From Ypsolopha sequella (taxonomy: Eukaryota > Arthropoda > Insecta > Lepidoptera > Ypsolophidae), in contig OW203998.1 of NCBI GenBank assembly GCA_934047225.1, positions 16,693,280 through 16,757,279 of the forward strand: a DNA stretch of 64,000 nt. The letters run 5' to 3'. The stretch's first letter is position 1. Each line of letters starts with the position of its first letter. The notes beneath the pieces are model-generated. The model searched no databases. It worked only from the letters and a program-made list of their open reading frames with translations, and was not told the DNA's origin. Below, piece after piece: positions 45,660 to 54,857 of the stretch. Both the position numbers and the translations under genes were made by a program.

Positions 45660-45832
45660 TGTTATGGCCGATTTTGAAGGCTTTAATTTTAGTTTTAGTA
45701 ATGTCAAAACTAAATTTTCTTTATTGCAAAATAGCCCTTAAATGTAAGGTACATGAGTGAAATTACATTGGAATAATTTTAGTTTTGATAGCACTAAAAC
45801 TAAAATTAAAGCCTTCAAAATCGGCTACATTG
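45660..45832. mobile_element. Miniature element with about 50-bp inverted repeats (family E)
   Basis: The arms are GGCCGATTTTGAAGGCTTTA with its continuation TTTTAGTTTTAGTAATGTCA, and the inverse ending GCCTTCAAAATCGGC. Full-length, about 170 bp. TAT on the left and TAC on the right hint at a TA target. Confidence 0.8.
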
Positions 45833-45893
45833 TCTTATAAAGCCTTAAAGGTTAAAAAGGAGACTGCGATTCCATGTGTACAGCGATGCGATT

Positions 45894-46201
45894 AGCGTAT
45901 TTTATTGCAGCGCGTACGCAGTGAAAGTCAAACATGTTGTTTCGTAGGCGAAACTTGGTAAGTAAAACACTTTTTATTTATTTATTAATAGTCATATATA
46001 AAGCACTCCCTACGTGCCAATTTCATAGTGCTAAAATTAATAGAGTTACCTTAATTTTTGATAATCTAGCACGTAGGGAGTGCTTCATGTAACAAACAGT
46101 AGCAAAAAATATAAAAATGCGTATATGTACCAAGTTTCGCCTACGAAAATAACATGTTTGACGTTCAGCAGCACATTATAATATGTGCTGCGTAGAATAC
46201 G
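45894..46201. mobile_element. Nested palindrome element, about 308 bp
   Basis: Outer arms: CAAACATGTTGTTTCGTAGG and GCGAAACTTGGTA pair with TACCAAGTTTCGCCTACGAA and AACATGTTTG. Inner arms: AAGCACTCCCTACGTGC pairs with GCACGTAGGGAGTGCTT. Weaker pairing (GCGTATTTTATTGCAG with CTGCGTAGAATACG) extends outward. No coding capacity. Confidence 0.75.
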
Positions 46202-46575
46202 GTAATTGGGGCTTCCCAAATATTTATGAACTACCACGGGTCCGAAATTCAATAAAAAATGTTTTCACTTGAGAAATGCTTAAGAAAATCGAGCAAGAAA
46301 ATGGAACACTTTGGAGCTTAAAACATAGATTTCCAAGTGCTTGTATTTCCTAAGCGTGTTGATTATCTAAAATTTAAAGTTAAATCGGACTTGTAGGTTG
46401 TGCAAAAGAGGAAGTTACTCAAAGTTTTGTTTGATTTAATGCATTAGCGTACAAATGAGAAGCTAAATCGTTTTGTATGGCCGCGGAGTCTTGCGTTCTT
46501 CCCTTTGGACTTTGGAGGAAAATACTAAAGAAGACTTCATTTTATTTTTTTAAATAAGTAGGACTGCTCACACAT

Positions 46576-46799
46576 ACAATATGTAACCGGCCAAACCCAA
46601 TTTTTTTAACTAGTTTTGCCAAACTAATTTCTGAGTTGTCATAAAAATAAAACTGCAATACGTTTTGTAACTCGCCATTCGTAAACTTCAAAACTAACCT
46701 ACTGGCTCGCCTCCACGCTGAAGAATCTCTGAAGTTTCCAAGAAACTAGTTTAGCCTAGGTAAAACTAGTTTCTCCTAAAATTGGCTTTACCTGGTAAC
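46576..46799. mobile_element. Inverted-repeat element with ACTAGTTT motifs
   Basis: GTAACCGGCCAAACCCAATT, then AACTAGTTTTGCC at the left pairs imperfectly with AAAACTAGTTTCTCC, AATTGGCTTTACCTGGTAAC at the right. About 224 bp. Termini are approximate. Confidence 0.6.
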
Positions 46800-47537
46800 A
46801 TATATAAATAATAAGAGTTGTTTAAATAGTATTATCACTAGTTATATAGCTCTTCAGCGAAGTACAGCTTGTTTAAAGGTACTTTCAATTGAATTGCCTC
46901 AAACCCAGTGCAAATATCTGAAGCTTAGAGAATTAAATGTAAGCATGTATACTCTAAGCTAAGATCTCAACCAAGTAGCGAGCAGACAAAAGAGTCATTG
47001 AGTCTTGGTTCTGACCACTTAAGGCGATTAACATCGCCAAATTAGCAGCTCGATATTTGTAACTACGAATATCAACGGAAACGACATTGAAATAACGTTC
47101 ATATCAGCGCGCAATGCATAGTGGCTGTTACGACGCTCGCTGCGTCCTTGATAGGGCGAAATAGGAGACAATTATACTTTTCACTTGGACGCGATTACTC
47201 GATTGAATAATCTTATGTTATGTTTATAGTTATTAAGTTTATCTATTTATCAAAGCATAGATGAATTCAATCGGCCAAGCCACTCAGGAGCAGTAGGGAA
47301 TTTGAGGTCAAAAAACACCATTCAGTAAAAAAAAAACACATGTAGAAGTTTTCGTGGTATGAAAAAGAAAAATGTTGCATATGTTGTCTAAGAGTTGATT
47401 ATTCATAATAATTTTTTTCATTATTTTTGGTTTGGCCATAAACGAGGAGTAGGCTTTAGAAAGTACCCATTTGGCAATAGTAAGGCCCTTAAGAGTATGT
47501 ATTTGGCTATATCTTGCAGTCACCTTTACAATGGATG
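46800..47537. other. No gene recognised
   Basis: AT-rich. AGTAGCGAGCAGACAA occurs here (about 46974) and again near 51402; otherwise nothing is supported. Confidence 0.35.
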
Positions 47538-47638
47538 AAAACAAACACTTGTACTGTTTCACAATTTACTTGATAACACAATTAACCCAACTAGTTTCGC
47601 CTTATCGGCATTCTCAAGGGATTTTAAATAATAATTAA
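47538..47638. repeat. Left half of the palindromic target repeat of the hAT insertion
   Basis: It starts AAACACTTGTACTGTTTCAC and continues AACCCAACTAGTTTCGCCTT, ATCGGCATTCTCAAGGGATT. The same sequence is uninterrupted at 51074-51160. The right half follows the hAT at 50960. Confidence 0.75.
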
Positions 47639-47646
47639 GTCCTTAA
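47639..47646 (+). repeat. 8-bp target site duplication, left
   Basis: GTCCTTAA, identical to 50952-50959. The unoccupied paralogue at about 51144 reads GTTCTTAA once. Confidence 0.95.
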
Positions 47647-47846
47647 CAGGGCCGGATTTAGAGGTCCAGAGGCCTCGGGGCAACAAAGGAGCGGAGGCCC
47701 CCTTGCCCCAAATTATTTTCCAAATAAAGTAAACAATTTTTTTTCAGTCGAGTTTTTTAATAAATAATTTATTGTGAAACCAAGTAGATTCTCTCAGTAT
47801 TGAACAAACACACATAAATATAAACGGAAACAAGAATTATCTGAAA

Positions 47847-50417
47847 TTAAATTTTAGGGTTAACGAATGGAACCTTCCGAGCTTTTTTCGCCGAAAAATC
47901 GTTGATGATTTCGTTGAAATCCAGTTCTCGGAGTAAATCGCTTTCAATGCTCAGGAGAGAAAGCTTCGATACACGGTTTTGTCCCATCGTGGTTCGAAGC
48001 CTATTTTTTATAATTTTCAGTTTTGAAAATGAGCGCTCTCCGGTGCAATTCGTTACCATCAAAACCAAATACATTCTCAATGTAATTTCGAGGTTTGGGA
48101 ATGTAGCTCTGAAATTTTGATTTTCGAGAATTTGGTAGTAAAAAAGTTCCGGCGATTGATCTGTCCCATAGTCCTTTTCCTTTTTGTATGAGTCAATCAA
48201 AGACACAAATTGAACCAACTCATTACCAAGACTAGGCTCTAAATCATCCGGATACACTTTCACCAATGCCTCTGCTGCAGCGTGCAAATTTTCAGAATCC
48301 ATCTTTTCGATGTGATTCAGGAATCCAAATCTCGAACGAACAGCTTCATAAGCATGCAATCTTTCAGTGAGAGAAACAGATAGCTGGTCAACCACTGGGA
48401 TGAAGGCGGATATTTTGTATTTCTCCTTGGGTGACAGATTTGCGTCTTGTGCTTTCCCGTAATCGAGCGGATCCAACCTCACATTTCTCTTTCTGGTGCG
48501 GGTGCGCGATTGTACATATTCATCAGTATGCGATATTTTTTTGGCTGCTTCCTCGTATTTATCGAAATCATTTCGTTTGGATTCCACGAATGATTTCAAT
48601 GATTCTAGGGCACGCATTGCCGATTCAAGAATCATTTTCGGGTCTTGCAACATCTTGTTTGTAGCGTTGAATCGCTCCAAGATATCGTTCCAAAATGTTG
48701 CAAACAAAGCGGTTTCGAGACCACTCATCTTCTGTAGAAGGTTCGTTGCTTCATTCCTCACTATGTCTTTTTGCTCTTTATTGGAAGATATGCTGGTGAG
48801 AGCTTCTTCGATTTCCGAATAGCCGTTGACTAAGGCTTTCGTAGCTTCAGCTCGACAAGACCAACGAGTGTCGCTGAGCTTTTTCAAGACTAAAAACTGG
48901 CCGCTTTTCTTCTCCGATAATTTCTCGATCAGAACTCGGTGTCGCTCTGTACTGGCTGTGAAAAACGTGTACAAATTCTGCACGAAATCAAAGAATTGAA
49001 CAGCCGATGGACAAGAGTTAGCAGCTGCCTTTCCCACTAAATTCAGAGAATGACCACAACAAGGTACAAACGCCGATAAATGATTTTTCTCCAAAATAAG
49101 AGCCTGCATCCCTTTGTATTTGCCACTCATGTTTGCAGCATTGTCGTATGATTGGCCGCGACAATCCATGATGTCAATTTGATGGTCACCTAAAAATTTG
49201 AGCAGAGCGTTTGCTGTGGCTTCGCCAGTATGACCGCAATTTGGTAAAAAGGTGAGAAACCTTTCTTTTGGCGTCGATCCTTCCATATATCGAACAACTA
49301 TAGTTAGTTGATCGATGTGAGCTTCGTCGGGAGTAGAATCGACTGATACGGAATAATATTTCGATTTTTTAATCCTGGATACTATTTCAGTTAGTACCTT
49401 GTCACCCATAGAACCGATCAGTTCTTCGCAAATCGTGGACGAAAGGTAATTGACATGACCACTCCCTTTGTTTGCATGCTCTTTCAAATGGGTTGCCAGG
49501 ATTGGTTCATACTCGGCTAGCAATTCCAAAATGCCCAGGAAATTTCCATTTCTTGGTGAGCCAAAAATTTCATTGTCACCTCGAAAGGCTAATCCGCGTT
49601 CAGCAATGAATTTAATGGTACTAACGATAATTCTCAGGATTTTTCGCCAATACTCAATTTGTTGAGCCTCTTGCATCGCTAGCTCTTGATCGATGCGTCC
49701 TGTGACTTTTCCCCGTTGCACTAAACTCATTACTGATTCCAAATGGGTTTTCGAAATCTCATGTTCATAGAGACGATCGGATGCATGCTTCCAGTCACTG
49801 AAACCTTCTCCACTGAGTTTGTTGTTTTGAGGAGACATCAATTTACACGCATAACAATATATTTTCCCCGTAGTTGGAGAAAAGCAAAGCCAGAATCGAT
49901 TGACGGTCTCTTGATTTTTATTGCGGCGTGTAAACATGTTCTTCGTGCATTTCCGAACAAAGTTGGAATTATCTCGCGGCTGATCTTGATAAACAGAATT
50001 TTGCAGAGATACTTGATCGCAATTTTGAAGTTCTGTGGAACCTTTTTTCGCCCAATATTCGATCATTTCCTTTGTTATATTAGCAGGCCAAAGACCGATG
50101 TCATTTTCGAGACCGCAAAATTTTGCTTCCTCTTGGGTCTGATATTCACTTATAGTAAATTGTGTGGTGTTGCCTGATGAAACCTCAACCTCAGGATGAT
50201 TTTGAATACTATCGACGACATCTTCATCTACTGTTGAATCTCCTGCTGTTGTGTTAAGATCCTGAGGGATTTCTTCTTTACTTGACGACGTAAAAAAACT
50301 GGTCAATTTCGGTGTTTTAGCTAAAGTTTCTTCGGATTTTTTTATGCGTTCTGCTTGCAATTTCCTCTTTTGAGAGCCACTAGCAAAAACTCGAGGAGTT
50401 TTGTGACGATCACTCAT
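47847..50417 (-). CDS. hAT transposase, ZMYM1-like (TTF zinc finger, DUF4371, dimerisation domain)
   Basis: 856 codons, ATG to TAG/TAA without break. The N-terminal 100 residues are polar and contain a KRKLQAERIKK stretch that could be a nuclear signal. A TTF-type zinc finger spans about 150-230 (W176, C178, C188, C191, H219, H225). The RNase-H-like transposase core follows: D360 in YYSVSVDSTPDEAH and D425 in GQSYDNAANMSGKYKGMQ are the likely first two acidic residues, and C453-x-x-H456 (CCGH) is the hAT C-x-x-H motif. The conserved W519 lies in SDTRWSCRAEA. The C-terminal dimerisation domain (about 770-835) holds TGERSFSKLKIIKNRLRTTM, with E794 the likely third acidic residue. Its role is cutting and joining the element's ends, acting in the nucleus. 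Family knowledge is from ZMYM1/DUF4371 hAT proteins; individual residue roles are inferred by motif position. Shadow frames opposite are ignored. Confidence 0.95.
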   Translation of the reverse strand: MSDRHKTPRVFASGSQKRKLQAERIKKSEETLAKTPKLTSFFTSSSKEEIPQDLNTTAGDSTVDEDVVDSIQNHPEVEVSSGNTTQFTISEYQTQEEAKFCGLENDIGLWPANITKEMIEYWAKKGSTELQNCDQVSLQNSVYQDQPRDNSNFVRKCTKNMFTRRNKNQETVNRFWLCFSPTTGKIYCYACKLMSPQNNKLSGEGFSDWKHASDRLYEHEISKTHLESVMSLVQRGKVTGRIDQELAMQEAQQIEYWRKILRIIVSTIKFIAERGLAFRGDNEIFGSPRNGNFLGILELLAEYEPILATHLKEHANKGSGHVNYLSSTICEELIGSMGDKVLTEIVSRIKKSKYYSVSVDSTPDEAHIDQLTIVVRYMEGSTPKERFLTFLPNCGHTGEATANALLKFLGDHQIDIMDCRGQSYDNAANMSGKYKGMQALILEKNHLSAFVPCCGHSLNLVGKAAANSCPSAVQFFDFVQNLYTFFTASTERHRVLIEKLSEKKSGQFLVLKKLSDTRWSCRAEATKALVNGYSEIEEALTSISSNKEQKDIVRNEATNLLQKMSGLETALFATFWNDILERFNATNKMLQDPKMILESAMRALESLKSFVESKRNDFDKYEEAAKKISHTDEYVQSRTRTRKRNVRLDPLDYGKAQDANLSPKEKYKISAFIPVVDQLSVSLTERLHAYEAVRSRFGFLNHIEKMDSENLHAAAEALVKVYPDDLEPSLGNELVQFVSLIDSYKKEKDYGTDQSPELFYYQILENQNFRATFPNLEITLRMYLVLMVTNCTGERSFSKLKIIKNRLRTTMGQNRVSKLSLLSIESDLLRELDFNEIINDFSAKKARKVPFVNPKI

Positions 50418-50936
50418 GATTCCGCTATAAAATTAAGAAAACATGCGCCTGAAAAAGCTCTTCACCCTTCACCAATAGGAACATAGTCGTGAAGCTGATA
50501 GTCGAGAAAAATAAAATATTAGCAGAAAAAAAAATTGTCGAGACACGGAATCGAATACCCAACCTCCGAGGTTGCGGGCAAGTACCACCCCACTCAGCCA
50601 TTAAGCGATTGGGGTACTCCCTCAAGATGGGTAGTGAATTGGAAGTGCTTATCAGAGCCATTTGAGATTTTGATATTTTACTGATTGCCTGATTGGAGTG
50701 AACAAATATAGATCAATGATTTCTGTTATTTAAGGTTAACATGATCAAATAATCATGTATGTATAAAGTACTGTAGGCTGTAGGTAAAGGTGAAAGAGCA
50801 AAAAAAAAATATCAAAGGAAAAGATGCTTACTAGTGTTAACTTGTTGGAATTTGAAAGATTTTTTTTTTCCGAAGTCTCTATTGTGGGGGCCCCCCGTTT
50901 GTGGAGGCCCGGGGCTTTCGCCCCGGTTGCCCTCCC
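50418..50936 (-). promoter_or_regulatory. 5' non-coding region of the hAT, with tRNA-like Pol III boxes
   Basis: About 520 bp between the start codon and the 5' terminal repeat. On the minus strand 50545-50608 reads TAATGGCTGAGTGGGGTGGT (A-box-like TGGCTGAGTGG), then CGGAGGTTGGG, then TATTCGATTCCGTGTC (B-box-like GTATTCGATTCC) and a T run. The order and spacing are those of a tRNA or SINE, though arm pairing is imperfect. It may be a captured tRNA pseudogene; a promoter role is speculation. Confidence 0.5.
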
Positions 50937-50951
50937 CTAAATCCGGCCCTG

Positions 50952-50959
50952 GTCCTTAA
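50952..50959 (+). repeat. 8-bp target site duplication, right
   Basis: GTCCTTAA, identical to 47639-47646. Confidence 0.95.
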
Positions 50960-51310
50960 CACTAGTTATCTATCACAAAAGCACAGAATTATGTGATAGA
51001 TAACATAGTGATATGTATAGATAATGGTGATATGTGATACAGAACAATAGTGAAACAGTACAAGTGTTTGTTTACTTGATAACACAATTAACCCAACTAG
51101 TTTCGCCTTATCGGCATTCTCAAGGGATTTTACATAATAATTAAGTTCTTAACACTAGTTATCTATCACACAAGCATAGAATTATGTGATAGATAACTAG
51201 TGTTAAGAACTTAATTATTATGTAAAATACCTTGAGAATGCCGATAAGGCGAAACTAGTTGGGTTAATTGTGTTATCACTATCAAGTAAATAGTGAAACA
51301 GTACAAGTGT
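50960..51310. repeat. Palindromic repeat: right half of the target, then an uninterrupted copy
   Basis: 50960-51070 completes the repeat split by the hAT. 51074-51285 is a near-perfect palindrome: ACTTGATAACACAATTAACC, CTAGTTTCGCCTTATCGGCA on the left pair with TGCCGATAAGGCGAAACTAG, GGGTTAATTGTGTTATC on the right. AGTGAAACAGTACAAGTGTT repeats directly at about 51048 and 51290, showing two adjacent copies. This copy supplies the empty site for the hAT. Confidence 0.8.
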
Positions 51311-52168
51311 TTGTCTTAATCCATGATGATGTTTCACCAAGAGCCGACAATCACAAGTATTAACTTTTTCACCTTTACAATAGGTACTCGATTAAATTCA
51401 AAGTAGCGAGCAGACAAGAGCAGAATGCGCTGACCTACATTTCTCCGCACAGCTTGGGTTACACGTGAACCGGGCGAGTTTCCGTGTGTCTGACTGTACT
51501 TTGTCTAACTTTGAAAGGATCCGCCAAAAATGACCTCTTGCTTGTCATTGTCAGTACATACGTCTGTTGAGCTCCAGACTTGTAACTTGAAAATTCTACG
51601 TTAATCGGTTATTTAAACTATTCAAAGTGTTTAATACTAAGACCAATAAAACTCAAATTATTTTGAGAAAAATTTTGTTACCTTTTTGCAAGTCACTGAG
51701 TTTACTTGAATTCATTTCGGTATGATGTAAGTATTATAATTAATTTACAATTACAGTAGGTACAATTACAGTAAGTAGAGCAGCCCTGATTTCTAAAAAT
51801 AGAAGGGAAAATAAGCCGCTAAGAAAACCACTTTTGCTTTTCCAAATAAAATGTCACCCTCCTGTTATTCTATATTTTATAGACAGTTTGTGTATAGAAT
51901 CAACATCAACCGAAAATACAATGTTTTTACTACTTTGTAGACGAAAATAGACGAAAATATTGATGTGGCTAAAAGAAAGGTGCCTTTTTTATTGACTTTA
52001 CAAGTATAAAGTAACTAAAAAATCTGCGTCTTGTTTAGAACGACTAGGTACGTGCACTTATGTTTTATGGTTATTTTGTGAAAATAATAGGTCTTTACAT
52101 ATGAAACATGCAAATATATAAAATATATAAATAACAAATATATGAAACTTTACATATGTCTTTACGTA
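51311..52168. other. No gene recognised
   Basis: AT-rich sequence without features I can support. Confidence 0.35.
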
Positions 52169-52434
52169 CACAAGGTGACTTTTTGATCATCGTCCAAATT
52201 CATACTTGAGCCTTGGTAAGTGATCAGCATCATGAATCAATATCGATTTTTGTAAAATTTTTAAAATGAAATTTCGACTCCCCATAGTGATTCACTCACG
52301 GCTGGGAGTGAATTACTATGGGAAGTCGAAATTTCATTATACGAATTCCACAAAAATTGTTATCGAATCATAATGCTGATCACTTATCAAGCCTCTAGTT
52401 TGAATTTGGGCGATGATCAAAAAGTCACCTTGTA
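52169..52434. mobile_element. Palindromic miniature element (ACAAGGTGACTTTTTGATCA)
   Basis: A fold-back of about 265 bp. The outer arms are AAGGTGACTTTTTGATCATC with its inverse GATGATCAAAAAGTCACCTT. The inner arms are AAATTTCGACTCCCCATAGT with CTATGGGAAGTCGAAATTTC. The centre is CACGGCTGGGAGTG. No coding capacity. Confidence 0.8.
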
Positions 52435-53226
52435 TATTGCTACATAAATTAAATAGACCTTTAATCTAGTCCATGTACATTTATTATTTTATTACATATC
52501 TTTTTAGTAGCTTAAATTTGACGTGTAAAAAGTGTATTATATATACCTACTTTGCAAAATAAACTATTTGAATTTGAATTTGAAATTGGCGAAATTTTCT
52601 TACAGATTCATGAGTTCATAATTCCTGTAATTCAATAGCTAATTCGATTATTTGTTTTTTGTTTGTAAGTTGATTTCAAGGTTTTACATCTACGTATTAA
52701 ATTTTGTTTTTATTTTCAGTTTGTTCTATAACAGTTCGTCCTAAATGCCATCCATTTCCATGATAAGATTTGTGATATTTTTTTACAGCTGACACTTTTC
52801 AGAAATTAAATTAATGTTGCTGTTAGCTTATTGTTGTCTCGTTCCTACATATAAGAAATGAAATAATTTAGATTTATCATTCCTAAAAAAAATGCAAAAA
52901 TGTTAGTACTGAAAATTGAATTTCCTTCAAATATTTATAGAAAACGGCAATTTCATATGTAAAGACCTAATATTTACGTCTTCCTGCTATGTACGTGTAA
53001 GGTACGGGTATGTATCACCTTATAAAATGTTCGAGCTTTTCAGCTTTTTGCAACTGAAACAGTTTATGCTTCGAAACGACAACATGACAACATTTTGCGA
53101 TGTAAACTTTTACAATTGGAACCAAAATATGAAACCACTAAGTACTTTTGTTCCGGAAAATCAATAAGAACTGTGAAAATTACAATCAATCGATGCCAGT
53201 AAAGAAAACGATTCGTTGTTTTGAAT
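52435..53226. other. No gene recognised
   Basis: AT-rich; an 83-codon open frame at 52916-53167 has no recognisable domain. Confidence 0.3.
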
Positions 53227-53455
53227 ATTATAGCCTCTATCCATCAACCTAGTTCGTCCACTGCTGGACATAAGCCTTTCCAGGACTTTGTCACTCCCGG
53301 CGGTCATCCTGGAAGAATTGCCCATACTCACAAACGCTGGGCAGGCGGATTGGAGAGCGCGATGCCGGAACTGTCGCACCAGTGACGCCACTGCCCGTCA
53401 CCCGTCTGTTCCATATAAGGCCCGGCTATTAGGGATGGATATACCGCCATCTATC
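53227..53455 (+). repeat. CACTGCTGGACATAAGCC-type repeat, copy 2
   Basis: High-identity relative of 42290-42510. Downstream sequence to about 53578 (GGTTTTTTGCCTGTGAGCTG, CTTCGAAGGGTTCTCCAAGA) may be part of the same element, missing from copy 1. Confidence 0.65.
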
Positions 53456-53578
53456 GGTTCCAGGCATGGTGGGCCTCCTGGTTTTTTGCCTGTGAGCTGT
53501 CCTCTTACTCTCCTCCGAATTACTTCGAAGGGTTCTCCAAGAAAGATGGTGGTACCTCCACAGTCGAGCCCATTATAG

Positions 53579-54857
53579 CCTCAAACCAAAAAAATTTGTC
53601 TGAGATTATAGCAACCATAAGATATTATTCTCATCGAAATTAATTTTGAACGCACGTAGAACTTTTACCAATATTTCTGAGTTCAACTGATAGAGAGTTC
53701 CTGCATCGTCCGACAAAATCTCATAACAAAGTCAAATATAACTGTAGGATGAAACGTTACGTACAGTTTCCCAGAAACTGGAAAGTGTAGTTATTTATTA
53801 ACTGATAGTTAACCCGTTGAACTATTTCCACGTGTGCTTTGCCGATGCGATAATATTTATTTGTGTTAGACACGTTTTGTTTATAATTTTACAACAGCTG
53901 GGATGTTGAGATAATGTTTTAAAATAGTAACACTGGGTGTAGCCCAGTAACGGAGAACATGGCTGAAGTGCGCAACTGAATTCGTGAAATTGAGGTTTTT
54001 CGATGAAATCCATATTTGTATTTTTAATATGCGTCAGGTTTTTCAATTTAAGGGGAACGAAAATACAAACAGAAATAAAATGTCAGCTTTCGGATGATTT
54101 TGTTGCAATAATTAGGTTACGTTTAGCCATAAAAAAAATACATGTTTTTGGTTGAACTTTAAGGTATTCATTTTCCACAAACCACGTTAATCGATTCATA
54201 TTTGTACTGTCAATGAATTTTTTTGTAACCCTCTATTGCACACTTCTTATCGATTTTGTTTCAGGTATCGCTTTCGCGATTTTGTTGGTTTTTTTTTAAC
54301 AAAATTAGTGTGAATGATATCTATTCATTTTCCAAATACCACGTTATTCGGGTCAAAAAAAGCACCCCCTTTTTCCAAAAATACGTAAATCCACTGATGC
54401 AGTCAGCGGCAGCAAGATATTGTCAGTCTACGCCTAGCGTTGGCGCCCGTAAGACGTGGAATCTGTGCCCTTTTTTGCAAGCTATAAATATCTCCCAAAA
54501 CTATTTCAAAACACATTGAAATTAATTTTATAAAGTAATATTTCGAGGAGCATCATATTCCTGCCGTTAAAAATTCAACAAAATATGCGTATGAGTGATT
54601 TAGCTACATCGTGCCATAGTCATAACAACAAAACTGAATGAATTTGGAATAAATTCATACTTTTATGCGGGAAAATAAAATATGTTACTCTAAAAGAATA
54701 ATTTTGTGATCGTTATTGAAACCCAAATTAATTTACTTATACTTACTGAGATCTGTATCAAAGGTCAATGACCTTTTCGTGAAATTACCCTCTAGTATTG
54801 GCTCACCATTTCAGGTCCAATAAGTGAAGTTTTTTGCAAATTATATAGGTACACTTA
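53579..54857. other. No gene recognised
   Basis: AT-rich. Several short frames, none with a domain. Confidence 0.35.

Larger units (their letters stand above)
47647..50951 (-). mobile_element. Complete hAT transposon, ZMYM1-like, apparently autonomous
   Basis: 3305 bp. The 15-bp terminal repeat CAGGGCCGGATTTAG is perfect at both ends (47647-47661 and inverted at 50937-50951), and C/G-rich subterminal sequence with GGCCC and GGGGC tracts lies just inside. A perfect 8-bp duplication flanks it, and the empty relative of the target lies 150 bp beyond. The single open frame is intact. These are the marks of recent insertion. Whether it is mobile now cannot be told from sequence alone. Confidence 0.95.

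Noticed and set aside
47902..50177. Plus-strand frames of 65-144 codons opposite the hAT transposase
   Set aside because: They are shadows of the coding strand.
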